Of a stretch of DNA of 64,000 nt, positions 1 through 8,999 are shown one piece after another. A program made the translations under genes and the position numbers. The DNA is from Larix kaempferi. Taxonomy: Eukaryota; Streptophyta; Pinopsida; Pinales; Pinaceae. The stretch covers positions 1,240,001 through 1,304,000 of the forward strand of contig BSBM01000252.1 in the NCBI GenBank assembly GCA_027924585.1, read 5' to 3'. The notes below the pieces were generated by a model, which made no database searches, had not been told where the DNA came from, and saw nothing but the letters and a program-made list of their open reading frames with translations. Within the stretch, counting starts at the first letter, position 1, and every line of letters starts with the position of its first letter.

Positions 1-599
1 TTTGTAGTTTTATTTTGAAGGTTTCATTCACAAGAAATGAGTAATTGATAACCAAAAATATACAACACTAAATCATAAATAAAATCCTGAAGAACTGAGA
101 TATAAATATATAAAACACATAGATAAACCATAAGCATCCATTAAACAAGAAACTGGTGCTGTCCACAAATTCATAAGCATTCACAAGATAAACACTTTTT
201 ATCCAGAATTGAAATTATCAACCAGGTGGTTAAACAAACCATAAACATAAACCAGAAATAAGAGTCAATAGATGGCTTATATAATATATTCAGATCAATC
301 CTGAGTCTTCAAGAAAACTTACATGAGAGTATACTGTATATGTCTAAGTGTAAACAACATCATCAGTCCAAAAGCCCTTCTCCTGAACAAAAACCAACCC
401 CCACAATGTATCTTGTTCTTTCTTTTATAATTACGAAATGAAGTAGTTTCCTCAACCACTTCTTTAGGTTAGGTTTTGAAACTATTCAGCAGTTACATTT
501 AGTAGTTATCAAATCCGGAATTCTAGGGTCGAATATGCCCAAAATAGCAAAATCTGGCGAATTTCTGAAAAATGGGTCTCAAAGAATTCTCCATATCTC
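1..599. other. AT-rich DNA, no gene recognised
   Basis: No reading frame here resembles a known protein, and I see no LTR terminus, tRNA or target duplication. The only longer frame (535-723) covers a diverged duplication described separately and has no family signature. Confidence 0.5.
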
Positions 600-945
600 T
601 CGATCTAGGACACCTGTACAAAAAATGAGAGAGGTTTTTGTGAATGATTCCGTGATGAACAAAAACCTCTCTTTGTTTTTAAAAATTCTTCTCCACTTGA
701 TCAGAATATGCACCACAATATGATGACTAAAACAGGAAATTATTAAACGTTTTTAAACCTTGAAAAATAGGCCGTAAAGATCAATTCGAATCTTTCCAAC
801 CATGATACCTGTTGCAAAAATGAGATATTTTTTTGTGAATGAGTCCATGATAAACAAAAACCTCTCTTGGTTTTTTAAAATTCTCTTCCATCTCCTCGTA
901 ATTTGTGCTCAATGATCATGACTAAAACGGTGAAAAACATACCAT
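600..945 (+). repeat. Diverged direct duplication, about 195-bp offset
   Basis: Two related copies begin near 612 and 807. Both contain an ACCTGT...AAAATGAGA block, a GTGAATGA block, an ACAAAAACCTCTCT block and a final ATGACTAAAAC block in the same order. The copies differ at many positions, so the duplication is old. Its origin is unknown. Confidence 0.6.
628..672. repeat. 14-bp perfect inverted repeat
   Basis: The left arm AGAGAGGTTTTTGT (628-641) is the exact reverse complement of the right arm ACAAAAACCTCTCT (659-672), with a 17-bp spacer. The second copy of the surrounding duplication (from about 820) keeps the right arm, but its left arm has decayed. Confidence 0.75.
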
Positions 946-1131
946 GACCATGCATCTTTCATCATCTTTATGCATTATGTTGTGATAGTTGGCACTCTGT
1001 CTATCAGTCCCCTTCCAAGGATTGTAGTATGAAGCTTCAACAATGTTCACATTTTCAATATCATCTGCAAAATCATGTCTTAGTGTCTTTTGAACCATGC
1101 GCGTGGCTTCCCCTGTCTTCAACTCCTTCAT
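922..1131 (-). other. Possible exon of an unknown gene
   Basis: A 69-codon minus-strand frame has balanced composition, unlike the AT-rich noise around it. It includes the segment VEASYYNPWKGTDRQSANYH. A GTATG that could be a splice donor follows the codons for MVM at about 942-938, and AG dinucleotides near 1125-1135 could be the acceptor. I do not recognise the protein family. No neighbouring exon could be linked to it, so it could be a gene fragment or chance. Confidence 0.2.
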
Positions 1132-1591
1132 TGATGAATTGTCATGAACTTGACAATGTTATGATATAACAAACAACTCCCTTGAGGTATTCGATCATCA
1201 TAAAAAAGAATCTGCCAACACTTACTATGAATTAACCATGATCTTCCATCATTTCGGATTCCAGCAGCGCTTATGCATATGCAATATGGTAACTATGCTG
1301 CGGGAATGTTTTTATATGAAAAATATTGCAAAATCTCAACCTAGGAGTTAAGTTTTCAACATAGGAATTAGGCCAAATATTAATAAGTGTTTGAAGACTT
1401 ACAAAGAAATGAAATATTTAATAATCCAACACCTATAACATGAAATAAGAGTGGGATAAAATAATAAATCAATGCTCATGTCATAATAAAAAATGAAAAA
1501 CCCAAGATAACTTAAGATAAAAAGCAATAAGAAATGAAAAATTAAGAAAAGACCAAAAAGGCACTAGGTACAATTCCAGTCCTAACAGCAG
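1132..1591. other. AT-rich DNA, no gene recognised
   Basis: Low-complexity AT-rich sequence leads up to the Penelope-like fragment. I looked for reverse transcriptase motifs just upstream of the endonuclease and found none, so that element is probably 5'-truncated near 1560-1590. Confidence 0.45.
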
Positions 1592-1920
1592 GGCGTCTAC
1601 CAAATTCCTTGTTCATGTGGGAAAAACTACATTGGAAAAACTGGTAGATCCATTCAAACCCGTCTTAAAGAACATATCACTGATTCTAATCGCAATCGTA
1701 TAAACAAATCCATCTTTGTGGAGCATTCCTTCAATTCCAAACACCATATATGCTTTGATCAAATGAAATTCTGGCTTCCACAGCTCAATACTCCACCATA
1801 CTTATTAGAGAAGCTCTAGAAAGAAAAAAGCATCCTAATAACTTTAATCAAGAAGATGGCTATAAGCTAAGCCATTCTTGGAAACCCTTGATCCATCATC
1901 TCAATGAATCTCATCTTTAA
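1592..1920 (+). pseudogene. Penelope-like element, GIY-YIG endonuclease remnant
   Basis: One plus-strand frame reads GVYQIPCSCGKNYIGKT, followed by GRS and RLKEH. These are the GIY and YIG strands and the arginine helix of a GIY-YIG nuclease, spaced as in Penelope-like elements. After a frameshift near 1780-1800 a second frame gives IREALERKKHPNNFN, then a segment ending SWKPLI, and a stop at 1918-1920. This is the usual C-terminal tail of Penelope-like proteins. The family fuses a reverse transcriptase to this nuclease, which nicks target DNA. The RT part is absent here, so this is a 5'-truncated, frameshifted copy. It is the strongest taxonomic clue in the window, because such elements are known from conifers but are rare in other plants. 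Confidence 0.85.
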
Positions 1921-2424
1921 CAAGTTCGTTGGTCCTCTAAACGTCTTATTTAATTCAAAATTATCTTTCTATATATTTCTCCTGATTTGAATGCTCTACC
2001 CTAATCATTTCTCCTAACTGAATTGATTTCTCCAAAGTATTACTTCCCAACTATCCTCTTATTATGGTACTCTCAGATTTTCTCCCTTACATTTTCTATA
2101 TTGGGCTTCTTGTATTCAACTTTTATTATTTAATAATTATATCAAACTTCCCACAGCCCCTTAACATTTTTATAAAAATACCTCCATACTTTATCTTTTT
2201 AAAACTCTATATATTTTAAATATAAAATTTTTAAACCAAATCTATTTTTAAATCTCGTCTTGTCCCCGTTAGTTTTATATTTAATACAATATTCCTCCTT
2301 TCTAATTGATTATTTTTACTATATTTTCATATTTTACCATTTCCTTTCTTTTTGGGTGTTTTATACCCTATTTTATCTATTAGTGGTTATCTCATGGTTA
2401 ATTATTATTATTTTTTACTCCCTG
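1921..2424. other. AT-rich DNA, perhaps Penelope-like 3' UTR
   Basis: Pyrimidine- and AT-rich sequence follows the Penelope-like stop codon. Part of it may be that element's 3' untranslated region, but I could not place an end. A hydrophobic frame beginning at 2260 is a by-product of T-rich sequence. Confidence 0.4.
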
Positions 2425-2439
2425 ATCCCCCTCTTTATT

Positions 2440-2673
2440 TTTTTCATGTGGTTCACAAACCCCCTAACGGGGCTCCTACGTCCACGGTAAGAAATCACGG
2501 GGGACCCACTTGAAGGGGCCGCACCCCATTCGCTCTAATTACAGAGCTAACCCGATGGGGACATAAAGTGAGGCCCTTATATAGAAATGTATAGCCACCC
2601 GAAGATTTGACCCCGAGACCTTTTGCTCACAACTTACAACACTCAACCACTTGAGCTAGCCCACCGGGCTCTA
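2440..2673 (-). mobile_element. tRNA-derived SINE with perfect 15-bp target duplication
   Basis: Read on the minus strand, the element starts GAGCCCGGTGGGCTAGCTCA and has an A-box-like TAGCTCAAGTGGTTGAG. A B-box-like GGGGTCAAATC lies about 40 bases later. A non-tRNA body follows and ends in a short A-rich tail (ATGAAAAAAA). The 15-bp sequence ATCCCCCTCTTTATT flanks it exactly at 2425-2439 and 2674-2688. Pol III promoter boxes, A-tail and a long target duplication together define a LINE-mobilised SINE. The perfect duplication suggests fairly recent insertion. The family name was not determined. Confidence 0.88.
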
Positions 2674-2689
2674 ATCCCCCTCTTTATTA

Positions 2690-2840
2690 CATGAAGTATA
2701 TTATTTTAATTAAATTATATTAATTGAATTATTTGAATATATAAATAATCTAAATAATTCAATTAATTAATTGATTTATTTAATTATATTCATTGAGTTA
2801 TTTAAATATATTAATAATCTAAATAATTCAATTATTTAAT
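2690..2840. repeat. AT-rich palindromic repeat, two copies
   Basis: Two copies of an AT-only block, each containing ATCTAAATAATTCAATT, lie about 70 bp apart. Within each, AATTGAATTATTT and AAATAATTCAATT-type arms can pair. I see nothing else up to 3100. Confidence 0.5.
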
Positions 2841-3100
2841 TGTTTTCTTAACCTCAAAATTGTTTTCCCTTCGAAATTTTTTCGGTCTCTAAACATTAAT
2901 AATAATTTTAATATTTTACTCAACCACTCCTTTCATAATTTCTTAATTATTATAATATTCTTTTCTTTAGCTTTATTTTCCAATAGTTTCCCTTATTTAA
3001 AATTATTTGGTACTTTTTCTTAATTTGATTTTTACCTTACTCCCTTAATCTTCTCTCATCAACCTAACAAATAGTTTTCATCTATCTCTATATATTATGT

Positions 3101-3719
3101 TGTTAAATTTATATGTTGCAATATCTTAGATTCCTACTTCTTTAGCATTTAATACATTTTCACAATAACAACATAAAGAGGATATCTGGAAGATACACAA
3201 TCACAAGGTACACAACAATTTATCCTAAGAAACCCTCAAGGGGAAAAACCCAACAAAAACTTTCTCAATATAGATTACCAAAGTACAATGCCCAAAGAAT
3301 AAGTCTCATAAGAAAGAGAGACCAAACCCTAACACAAGAGCCAAGAACAATCCTCCTCCTCCTCCTTCACTAGCCTTCATCTTCCTCTCTTGCGCAAATG
3401 CTTGAGTGAGTGAATGATTCAAATGAGAGAGTGACACTCTCTATTTATACTTTAAGTGAGGGTTACCTTTTTCCTAATGGGGCCGACCTCACTAACTTGA
3501 CTGGGCTGACCTCTATAAGGAGACTCAAAATAATATTTACATTAAACTCTTTTGGGTACTAATGACCCGACTTACAATGGAGGATTTACCTCGTGAATTT
3601 TACATGACCAAATGTAATAATGGCATCCCCAAATGGAGGTAAAAACATCTCCAATGGAGGTATAATATAATAATGAAAAGTACAAGTAGAATATTCTTCG
3701 AAGTTACATTATTTCAGCA
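3101..3719 (-). repeat. Element A 3' LTR
   Basis: Runs TG...CA on either strand and matches 28477-29094 along its length with scattered differences. On the element's sense strand a TATAAATAG box is present (plus-strand CTATTTATA near 3443). Right beside it lies the palindrome AGAGAGTGACACTCTCT. Further toward the sense 5' end is the twin motif GGGCCGAC/GGGCTGAC, about 24 bp apart. Confidence 0.9.
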
Positions 3720-3731
3720 CTCCCCCTTAAC
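3720..3731 (-). other. Element A polypurine tract
   Basis: On the minus strand TTAAGGGGGAG lies immediately 5' of the 3' LTR terminus (TGCTGAAATA). This is the expected position of the plus-strand DNA primer. Confidence 0.85.
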
Positions 3732-3771
3732 AAGAAGGGTATTCTACTGACAACAACAATAAACAATAAGT

Positions 3772-4090
3772 GTGGCTCTACACAACATCATCGGAAGGAG
3801 GGAGGAGGAGGCATCATCAACAACATCATTTGGAACATTGGATGGTACATCTATAAATCATTGGAAGTTTTTTCAACAACATCAATACCAGCAACTGGAA
3901 CAACATCATCATCATATGCAACACGAAGCTGGAACATCATCATCATCATCTGCAGCTCGGAGCTGGAACATCATCATCAACAGTATAAAAATAATACATC
4001 AAAAACAACGACAGCACGAGGCTATCTCATCAGCATAAAGCTGGAATAACATCATCATCGTCGACAGCTCAATGCTGGAGCAACATCATC
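3772..4090 (-). repeat. Element A 3' UTR, GATGATGTTCCAGC-rich block
   Basis: Plus-strand sequence rich in ACATCATCATC and GCTGGAAC, so the sense strand repeats GATGATGATGTTCCAGC irregularly. Element G has a related block in the same position (44790-45240), between the hairpin array and the polypurine tract. Both strands give open frames here because of the trinucleotide bias; none is convincing. Confidence 0.7.
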
Positions 4091-4130
4091 TATGGCAACA
4101 GAATGGGGAAGGTGCATAAACAACCAACAT

Positions 4131-4672
4131 GATCCTTCCTTTCGTAATTACGGGATCGAGTTCAACACGGGTGATCCTTCCTTTCGGAATTACGGGATCG
4201 AGTTCAACACCGTTGATCCTTCCTTTCAGAATTACGGGATCGAGTTCAACATGGGTGATCCTTCCTTTCGGAATTGTGGGGTCATGGACAATCCTTCCTT
4301 TCGGAATTACGGGATTCATTCCAACAATGGTGATTCTTCCTTTCAGAATTATGGGATCATGGACAATCCTTCCTTTCGGAAATATGGGAAACAGCATATG
4401 TGGTGCTCAAAAAATCCTTCATGTTGGAATTACGGGATCAGCTCCAACACGGATGATCCTTCTTGTCAAAATTACGGGACCCAGTCTTTACATAGCGACC
4501 ACTACTGATCACAACACACAGGTACTCAAACGATCCTTCCTTTTGTAATTATGGGATCATTGTCCACCAACCACATATTAGAAAATCATTCCTTTTGGAA
4601 TTACGGGATCCAATCTAAGGATCAACATTTAATACAATCCTTCCTTTCGGAATTACGGGATCAAGTCTAAGG
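4131..4672 (-). repeat. Element A 3' UTR hairpin minisatellite, about 12 units
   Basis: About twelve imperfect units carry the plus-strand core GATCCTTCCTTTCGGAATTA followed by CGGGATC, spaced irregularly (about 32-77 bp). On the sense strand each unit can fold as an outer GATCC/GGATC stem and an inner TTCC-GAAA-GGAA stem-loop. Several units change the loop-closing pair to T-G, which stays a wobble pair in sense RNA. The array starts shortly after the pol stop codon. Frames translated through it in either direction are by-products of the repeat. Confidence 0.8.
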
Positions 4673-4723
4673 ATGATCAATCCCAACTGAGCTACCCGCT
4701 GTGATCAGGATACCATAGTATCA

Positions 4724-5330
4724 TCAACAGTACTCCCCCTTTCGAGGGAAGACCTTACGGACTACACCAAGCTTGTCTCGGAAGTGATCAAACTTCACAC
4801 GAGACAGAGGCTTAGTCAACACATCTGCACCCTGCTCATCTGTGCTCACATATTGGAGGTTTACATCTCCCTTTTGCACCATGTCACGAATGTAGAAATA
4901 CCGTATTTCTATGTGCTTCGACGTATCATGGAACACGGGGTTCTCTGTCATCTTCATGCAACTTTGGGTATCACATAGAATCACTGTGGTATCCATCTCT
5001 AGATCGAATAGACCTAATAAAAACTTCTGAAGCCATATGGATTCACAACTGGCAGAACAAACTGCAATATATTCCGCTTCTACAGTGCTGAGAGAAACAA
5101 TGGACTGCTTCCTGCTTAGCCATGAGATCATGGCTGACCCAGACTGAAACATCCACCTAAAGTGCTCTTTCTGTCTGAGACACTTCCTGCCCAATTTGAA
5201 TATGTATAACCATACAATCTGAAGTCACGATCTCTAGTATAGCTGATACCATAGTCTACCGTACCTTTTAGGTACATCATCATATGCTTTGTAGCTACAA
5301 GGTGAACACGTCTGGGCTCAAGCAAATACT
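4724..5330 (-). pseudogene. Element A pol: RNase H domain, broken
   Basis: Copia RNase H degrades RNA in RNA:DNA hybrids during reverse transcription. The recognisable path is RVHLVATKHMMMYLKGT, then GYTYSNWAGS, DRKST, STVEAEYIA, CDTQSC and LTKPL, ending in LGVVRKVFPRKGEYC and a stop at 4724-4726. The motif normally written GYTDSDWAG reads GYTYSNWAG, so an active-site aspartate is lost. The STVEAEY glutamate and CDTQSC aspartate remain. A frameshift with a small insertion lies at about 5128-5195, between DRKST and the following strand. The last codons overlap a short CCCTC-GAAA-GGGGG stem-loop at the head of the 3' UTR arrays. Confidence 0.85.
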
Positions 5331-6297
5331 AACTCAAGGTGTTCACAACAAAGCATATATCTTTCCTGGTATTCGTCAGATACATCAATGAACCAATAAT
5401 CTGTATGTATAGTGTCACATCTACTAACTCTGACGAAGCATCAGTCAAAATATTCAAATTTGTATCCATGGGTGTGGCCATGGCTTTACATTCCAACATA
5501 TCAAACCTTTTTAGGATTTCTATTGCATAATTCCCTTGGTTAAGGAAGATTCCTTTTGGGCTCTACCATACTTCAAGACCTAGAAAATAATGCATCAATC
5601 CAAGGTCTTTCATCTCAAATTTTGCAGCGAGCTTCTTCTTACACTCTAAGATTTGTTTATCATTACCTGTCAGGAATAATTCATCCACGTATAACAATAA
5701 TATGATAGGTTCATCATCCATAACCTTGAAGTAAAGGTTAGGATCAGCCTTACTTTTGGTAAAGCCCAATCTCGTCAGAAAACTATCGATTCTTCCATAC
5801 CAAGCTCTTGGAGCTTGCTTCAAACCATACAGATCCTTCTTCATCTTGAAAACATGTGTCTTTCTGTATTCAACTTCAAATCCTTGTGGTTGTTCTATGT
5901 ACACTTCTTCTTCAATGACACCATTCAGGAAAGTTGTTTTCAAATCCATCTGGTGTAACTTCCACTTCATCGTGGCTACAAGTGCCATGATGGTTCTAAT
6001 GGAAGTGTATCTTTCTACGGGAGCAAATGTCTCTTCATAATCTATTCCTTCCTTTTGAGAGAATCCATGAGCCACAAATCTAGCTTTGTATTTTTCAATA
6101 CTTCCATCAACTGCATGTTTTATCTTGTATATCCATTTGGAAGATACCACACTTTTACCTTCAAGTTTGGGAACTACATCCCACACATCATTCTTCATTA
6201 TGGATTGATATTCTTCTGTCATAACTTCTACCCATTCTTTCTTTTGAACGAATTCTTCAAAACAAGTAGGTTCTTTGTCTACAAGGTCACACATCAA
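5331..6297 (-). pseudogene. Element A pol: reverse transcriptase, YVDE active site
   Basis: This is the Copia RT that copies element RNA into DNA. Frame 5563-6297 holds SSKWIYKIKHAVDGSIEKYK, KARFVAHGFSQKEGIDYEET, DLKTTFLNG, YGLKQAPRAWY and LLLYVDELFLTG. The usual YVDD is YVDE here, so a metal-binding aspartate is replaced. The frame stops near 5563, after FLGLEVW. The rest of the thumb and connection (5331-5562) continues with stops toward RNase H. Element G has the homologous RT with YVDD intact. Confidence 0.88.
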
Positions 6298-6652
6298 AGC
6301 AACATAATTGAAAACTGGCTTTGGCTTCTTGCTTTGTCTCGAGGAGCCTTCTAGAGCACCATACTTCTCTACATCTTAAATAATTTCGTGAGCCCAAGCT
6401 GGCTTTCTCTTGTGAGAGATAGTAATGTGGGGAGGTTCTTGGGGCTCCAACATATCATCGTCTTCCGGAATCTCGTCATCAAGAGAGGGTGCAACTTCTT
6501 TCATCGGTTCTACAACTCTGGGAGCTACATCTTATTCATATACTTCTTCAAGCTGGCACATGTGGTTCTCTGTAGTATGCTTGATTTCATAAATCTTCTT
6601 GAATGTTATAGTTGAACTATCATCTGATTCTGATTCTAAGGACATGTTCCTT
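6298..6652 (-). pseudogene. Element A integrase-RT linker and integrase deletion scar
   Basis: The minus strand encodes an acidic, low-complexity linker with matches to the linker of element G, including the AWAHEI-type segment before RT. At about 6640-6660 the preceding domain jumps from the pre-integrase motif LWCRRL straight into this linker. The whole D,D-35-E integrase core is missing. In element G the same interval holds roughly 0.85 kb of integrase. Confidence 0.7.
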
Positions 6653-7006
6653 TCAATGTTGATCAAGTCTTCTACACCATAGATCAAACAGACTTGGGGT
6701 ATCACGAATCAAGGTTGCTTTTGAATGACCTTTTAGTTTATATAAGCCTCTTTTTGTCTCAATAACAACTGCATCTTCTATAGATTTTTCTCTATACCAC
6801 ATAAGAAATTCACCATCTATAAAAGAAACCCTACACCCTTTCTTATCTAAAGCTGAGATAGAAAGTAGGTTCTTCTTTAGGACTGGTACATATAGTACAT
6901 CCTTCATCTTCATCGAGGTTCCAGAATCAAGCTTGTATGTGTCTTCTCCTATTCTCTTAATGGGGTATTGATAATCATCTCTCAGTGAAACTTTCTAAGG
7001 GGAGTC
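6653..7006 (-). pseudogene. Element A protease C-terminus and pre-integrase region
   Basis: The minus-strand frame contains DDYQYPIKRIGE, MKMKDVLYVPVLKKNLLSIS, the FIDGEF strand and GLYKLKGH, ending LFDLWCRRL. This is the Copia stretch between the protease active site and the integrase zinc finger. The N-terminal side is cut at 7002-7006 by insertion of element B and resumes at 27071. Confidence 0.8.
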
Positions 7007-8317
7007 TGATGCAAAGTTGGATCAGTAAAACCAACCAAGTCCACAAATCCCAGGAATAGTGAGGTTCTAAGTATGGTAGAACCCCTAAACTTGGTCGAAA
7101 AGCAGCTAAGTCTTTCTTCCACAACGATCCTTGAAGGATGGATCCCAAACCAGCAAAAAACTGGATTCCACAGAAATTGCGGAATCGTGGGTCTCACCTG
7201 ATTGCGGAACGTCGAACAAAATTCCTTCCGCAATTCTCCTTTCCGCGGTGACCTTTCTGCAATGAGTCTTCCCGCAATCACCCTTTCCGTAATTTGCGGG
7301 CTTACCTTTCTTCTGCAATTGTGGGGGTACTTTCGTAATTTCCTTCAGCAGTTGGCTTCCGCAACTCGACTTTCCGCAGAGTTCCTTCTGGAAGTTGCGG
7401 TTATCGTCTCTTCGCAATTGCGGATGCGTTTTCGCAAATTCTTCCGCAATTGCGGATGCATTTTCGCAAATTCTTCCGCAATTGCGGATGCATTTTCGCA
7501 AATTCTTCCGCAATTGTGGATGCATTTTCGCAAATTCTTCCGCAATTGCTTCGCGCAAAATCCTTCCACAAAGTGACTTCCGCAATCACTTGGGAACGTC
7601 GGAACCATTGATCTTTGCGGGGCTTCTCATGTCCATTGATCTACGATAAAATGCGGAATCATTCAATTAGGAATTGTGGATGTCTATCTCTCACAGCTCT
7701 AACAAGCTTGCACCTTAGTCTTGCGGAACCTATCTTGAACCGCCGATCTCCCTCTCTCTTCAGGTATAGACCATTCAATCTTCAAAATGCAGATAAACAA
7801 ATTTTGAACTCGTAAATCGATGAGTGCAACGATCGATTTCCCACCCTGTTCATTCAAGGGGATTCAACACGCCTTCGGCTTCCGAGTATCTCTAGGAATT
7901 GACACTTTGTTCACTCATGTGCACAAGGCTAACACAAGGTTCTGGTTATTGAAAGAAGATAATTAATACACAATAAACTTGGAGAGTCTTGGAACTATGT
8001 TCTTTATTTCATCAACAACATTCGATCAATTACATTCAAGGACTAAATAAGAGTCCATAAACCTGTCAAATCCGGATAAGCAGGATCTTAACTATAAAGA
8101 AAGCAAACTACCTAACGGATCCTATCCTCGAGCAAACTCTTTCCATATTCGAGGACATCAATGGAAAATTATTACAATCAACTAATATTATCTCAAACCA
8201 ATTACAATTAAATGAACAACTGGCCCTAGACTTCTATAAACTATTACAAGGCAGTAGAAAATATTATTGGTTGCTCATTCAGAAAATATAGGGCTTTGGG
8301 TCAATGCTCCTGCATCA
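7007..8317 (-). repeat. Element B 3' LTR (1311 bp)
   Basis: TGATGC...GCATCA termini; matches 25831-27070 across its length. It is rich in TTCCGCAA and related GCAATTGC motifs. It is longer than its partner mainly because of extra copies of a 32-bp unit. The short frames in 7106-7649 arise from this repeat. Confidence 0.93.
7413..7550. repeat. 32-bp tandem repeat inside the element B LTR
   Basis: Four full 32-bp units begin at 7413, 7445, 7477 and 7509, with a partial unit from 7541. Each begins CGCAATTGCGGATGC (one has GTGG). The other LTR (about 26246-26300) has essentially one unit, so this is an LTR-specific expansion or a contraction of the partner. Confidence 0.9.
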
Positions 8318-8994
8318 AACTCCAGGGGAGAAAAAGAACTCTTCAATAGGTATTCAGGGTCCACATTATACTTGAAATTATCCATTGTTGTCATCCACAT
8401 TGCATCTTCAGATGGATTCCCTTTCCATTTGACCAAATACTTAAAATAATCCTTGTTTTTTGTTTTCTTTGATATCTTCTTATCCAATATAGCTTCAATC
8501 TGTGGCTGCTCCTTCTGAGGTAATTGTTCTTTCCAATATACCACTTGAACATCCTTACCTGAAATAATCTCTTCTGTTTGAACACCTAAATATTTAAAAG
8601 GATATCAATCTGAAACATTAAAAATTGAAGAAATTCCAAGGTCAGAAGGAAGTTCAATTTCATAAGCATTTGCAGAAAACTTCCTCAAAATTTTACAAGG
8701 CCCAATTTTCTTGAGTTTCAGTTTATTGTAGGTTACCTTAGGAAACCTTTCCTTCCTAAGATATTCCATCACTAAATCTCCAACCTGAAGATCAACTTCC
8801 CTTTTCTTCAAATCTGCTCTTTGTTTATACTTGTTAGCACTCTCCTGCAATTTCTTTTTGACATTTTCCTGTAGCTCCTGCATAATATATGCAAATTCTT
8901 CACCATATGTACTCCTCATTCCTAACTCTCCCAAATTCATGATTTCATACACCCCTCTTGGATGCATCCCATACACAATCTGAAATGGGCTCAT
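8275..8994 (-). pseudogene. Element B integrase C-terminus and chromodomain
   Basis: Frame 8605-8994 holds [11 protein letters not shown], an [14 protein letters not shown] segment and a GPY/F-like [19 protein letters not shown]. Frame 8275-8544 holds the chromodomain, with YLVKWKGNPSEDAMW and its flanking aromatic residues. In chromoviruses this domain follows integrase and directs integration by binding chromatin. The two frames are separated by a short break near 8545-8605. The chromodomain frame stops at 8275, inside the LTR (which ends at 8317), so the last codons come from the LTR. Confidence 0.88.
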
Positions 8995-8999
8995 ATATG

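Noticed and set aside
2260-2490. Hydrophobic 76-codon frame resembling a membrane protein
   Set aside because: T-rich low-complexity DNA; its end overlaps the SINE.
4086-4548. Three overlapping open frames on both strands (103-139 codons)
   Set aside because: They lie in the hairpin minisatellite and simply translate its repeat unit; no independent protein signature.
7106-7649. Several open frames rich in repeated RNCG and NASAIAEEF motifs
   Set aside because: By-products of the 32-bp LTR minisatellite.
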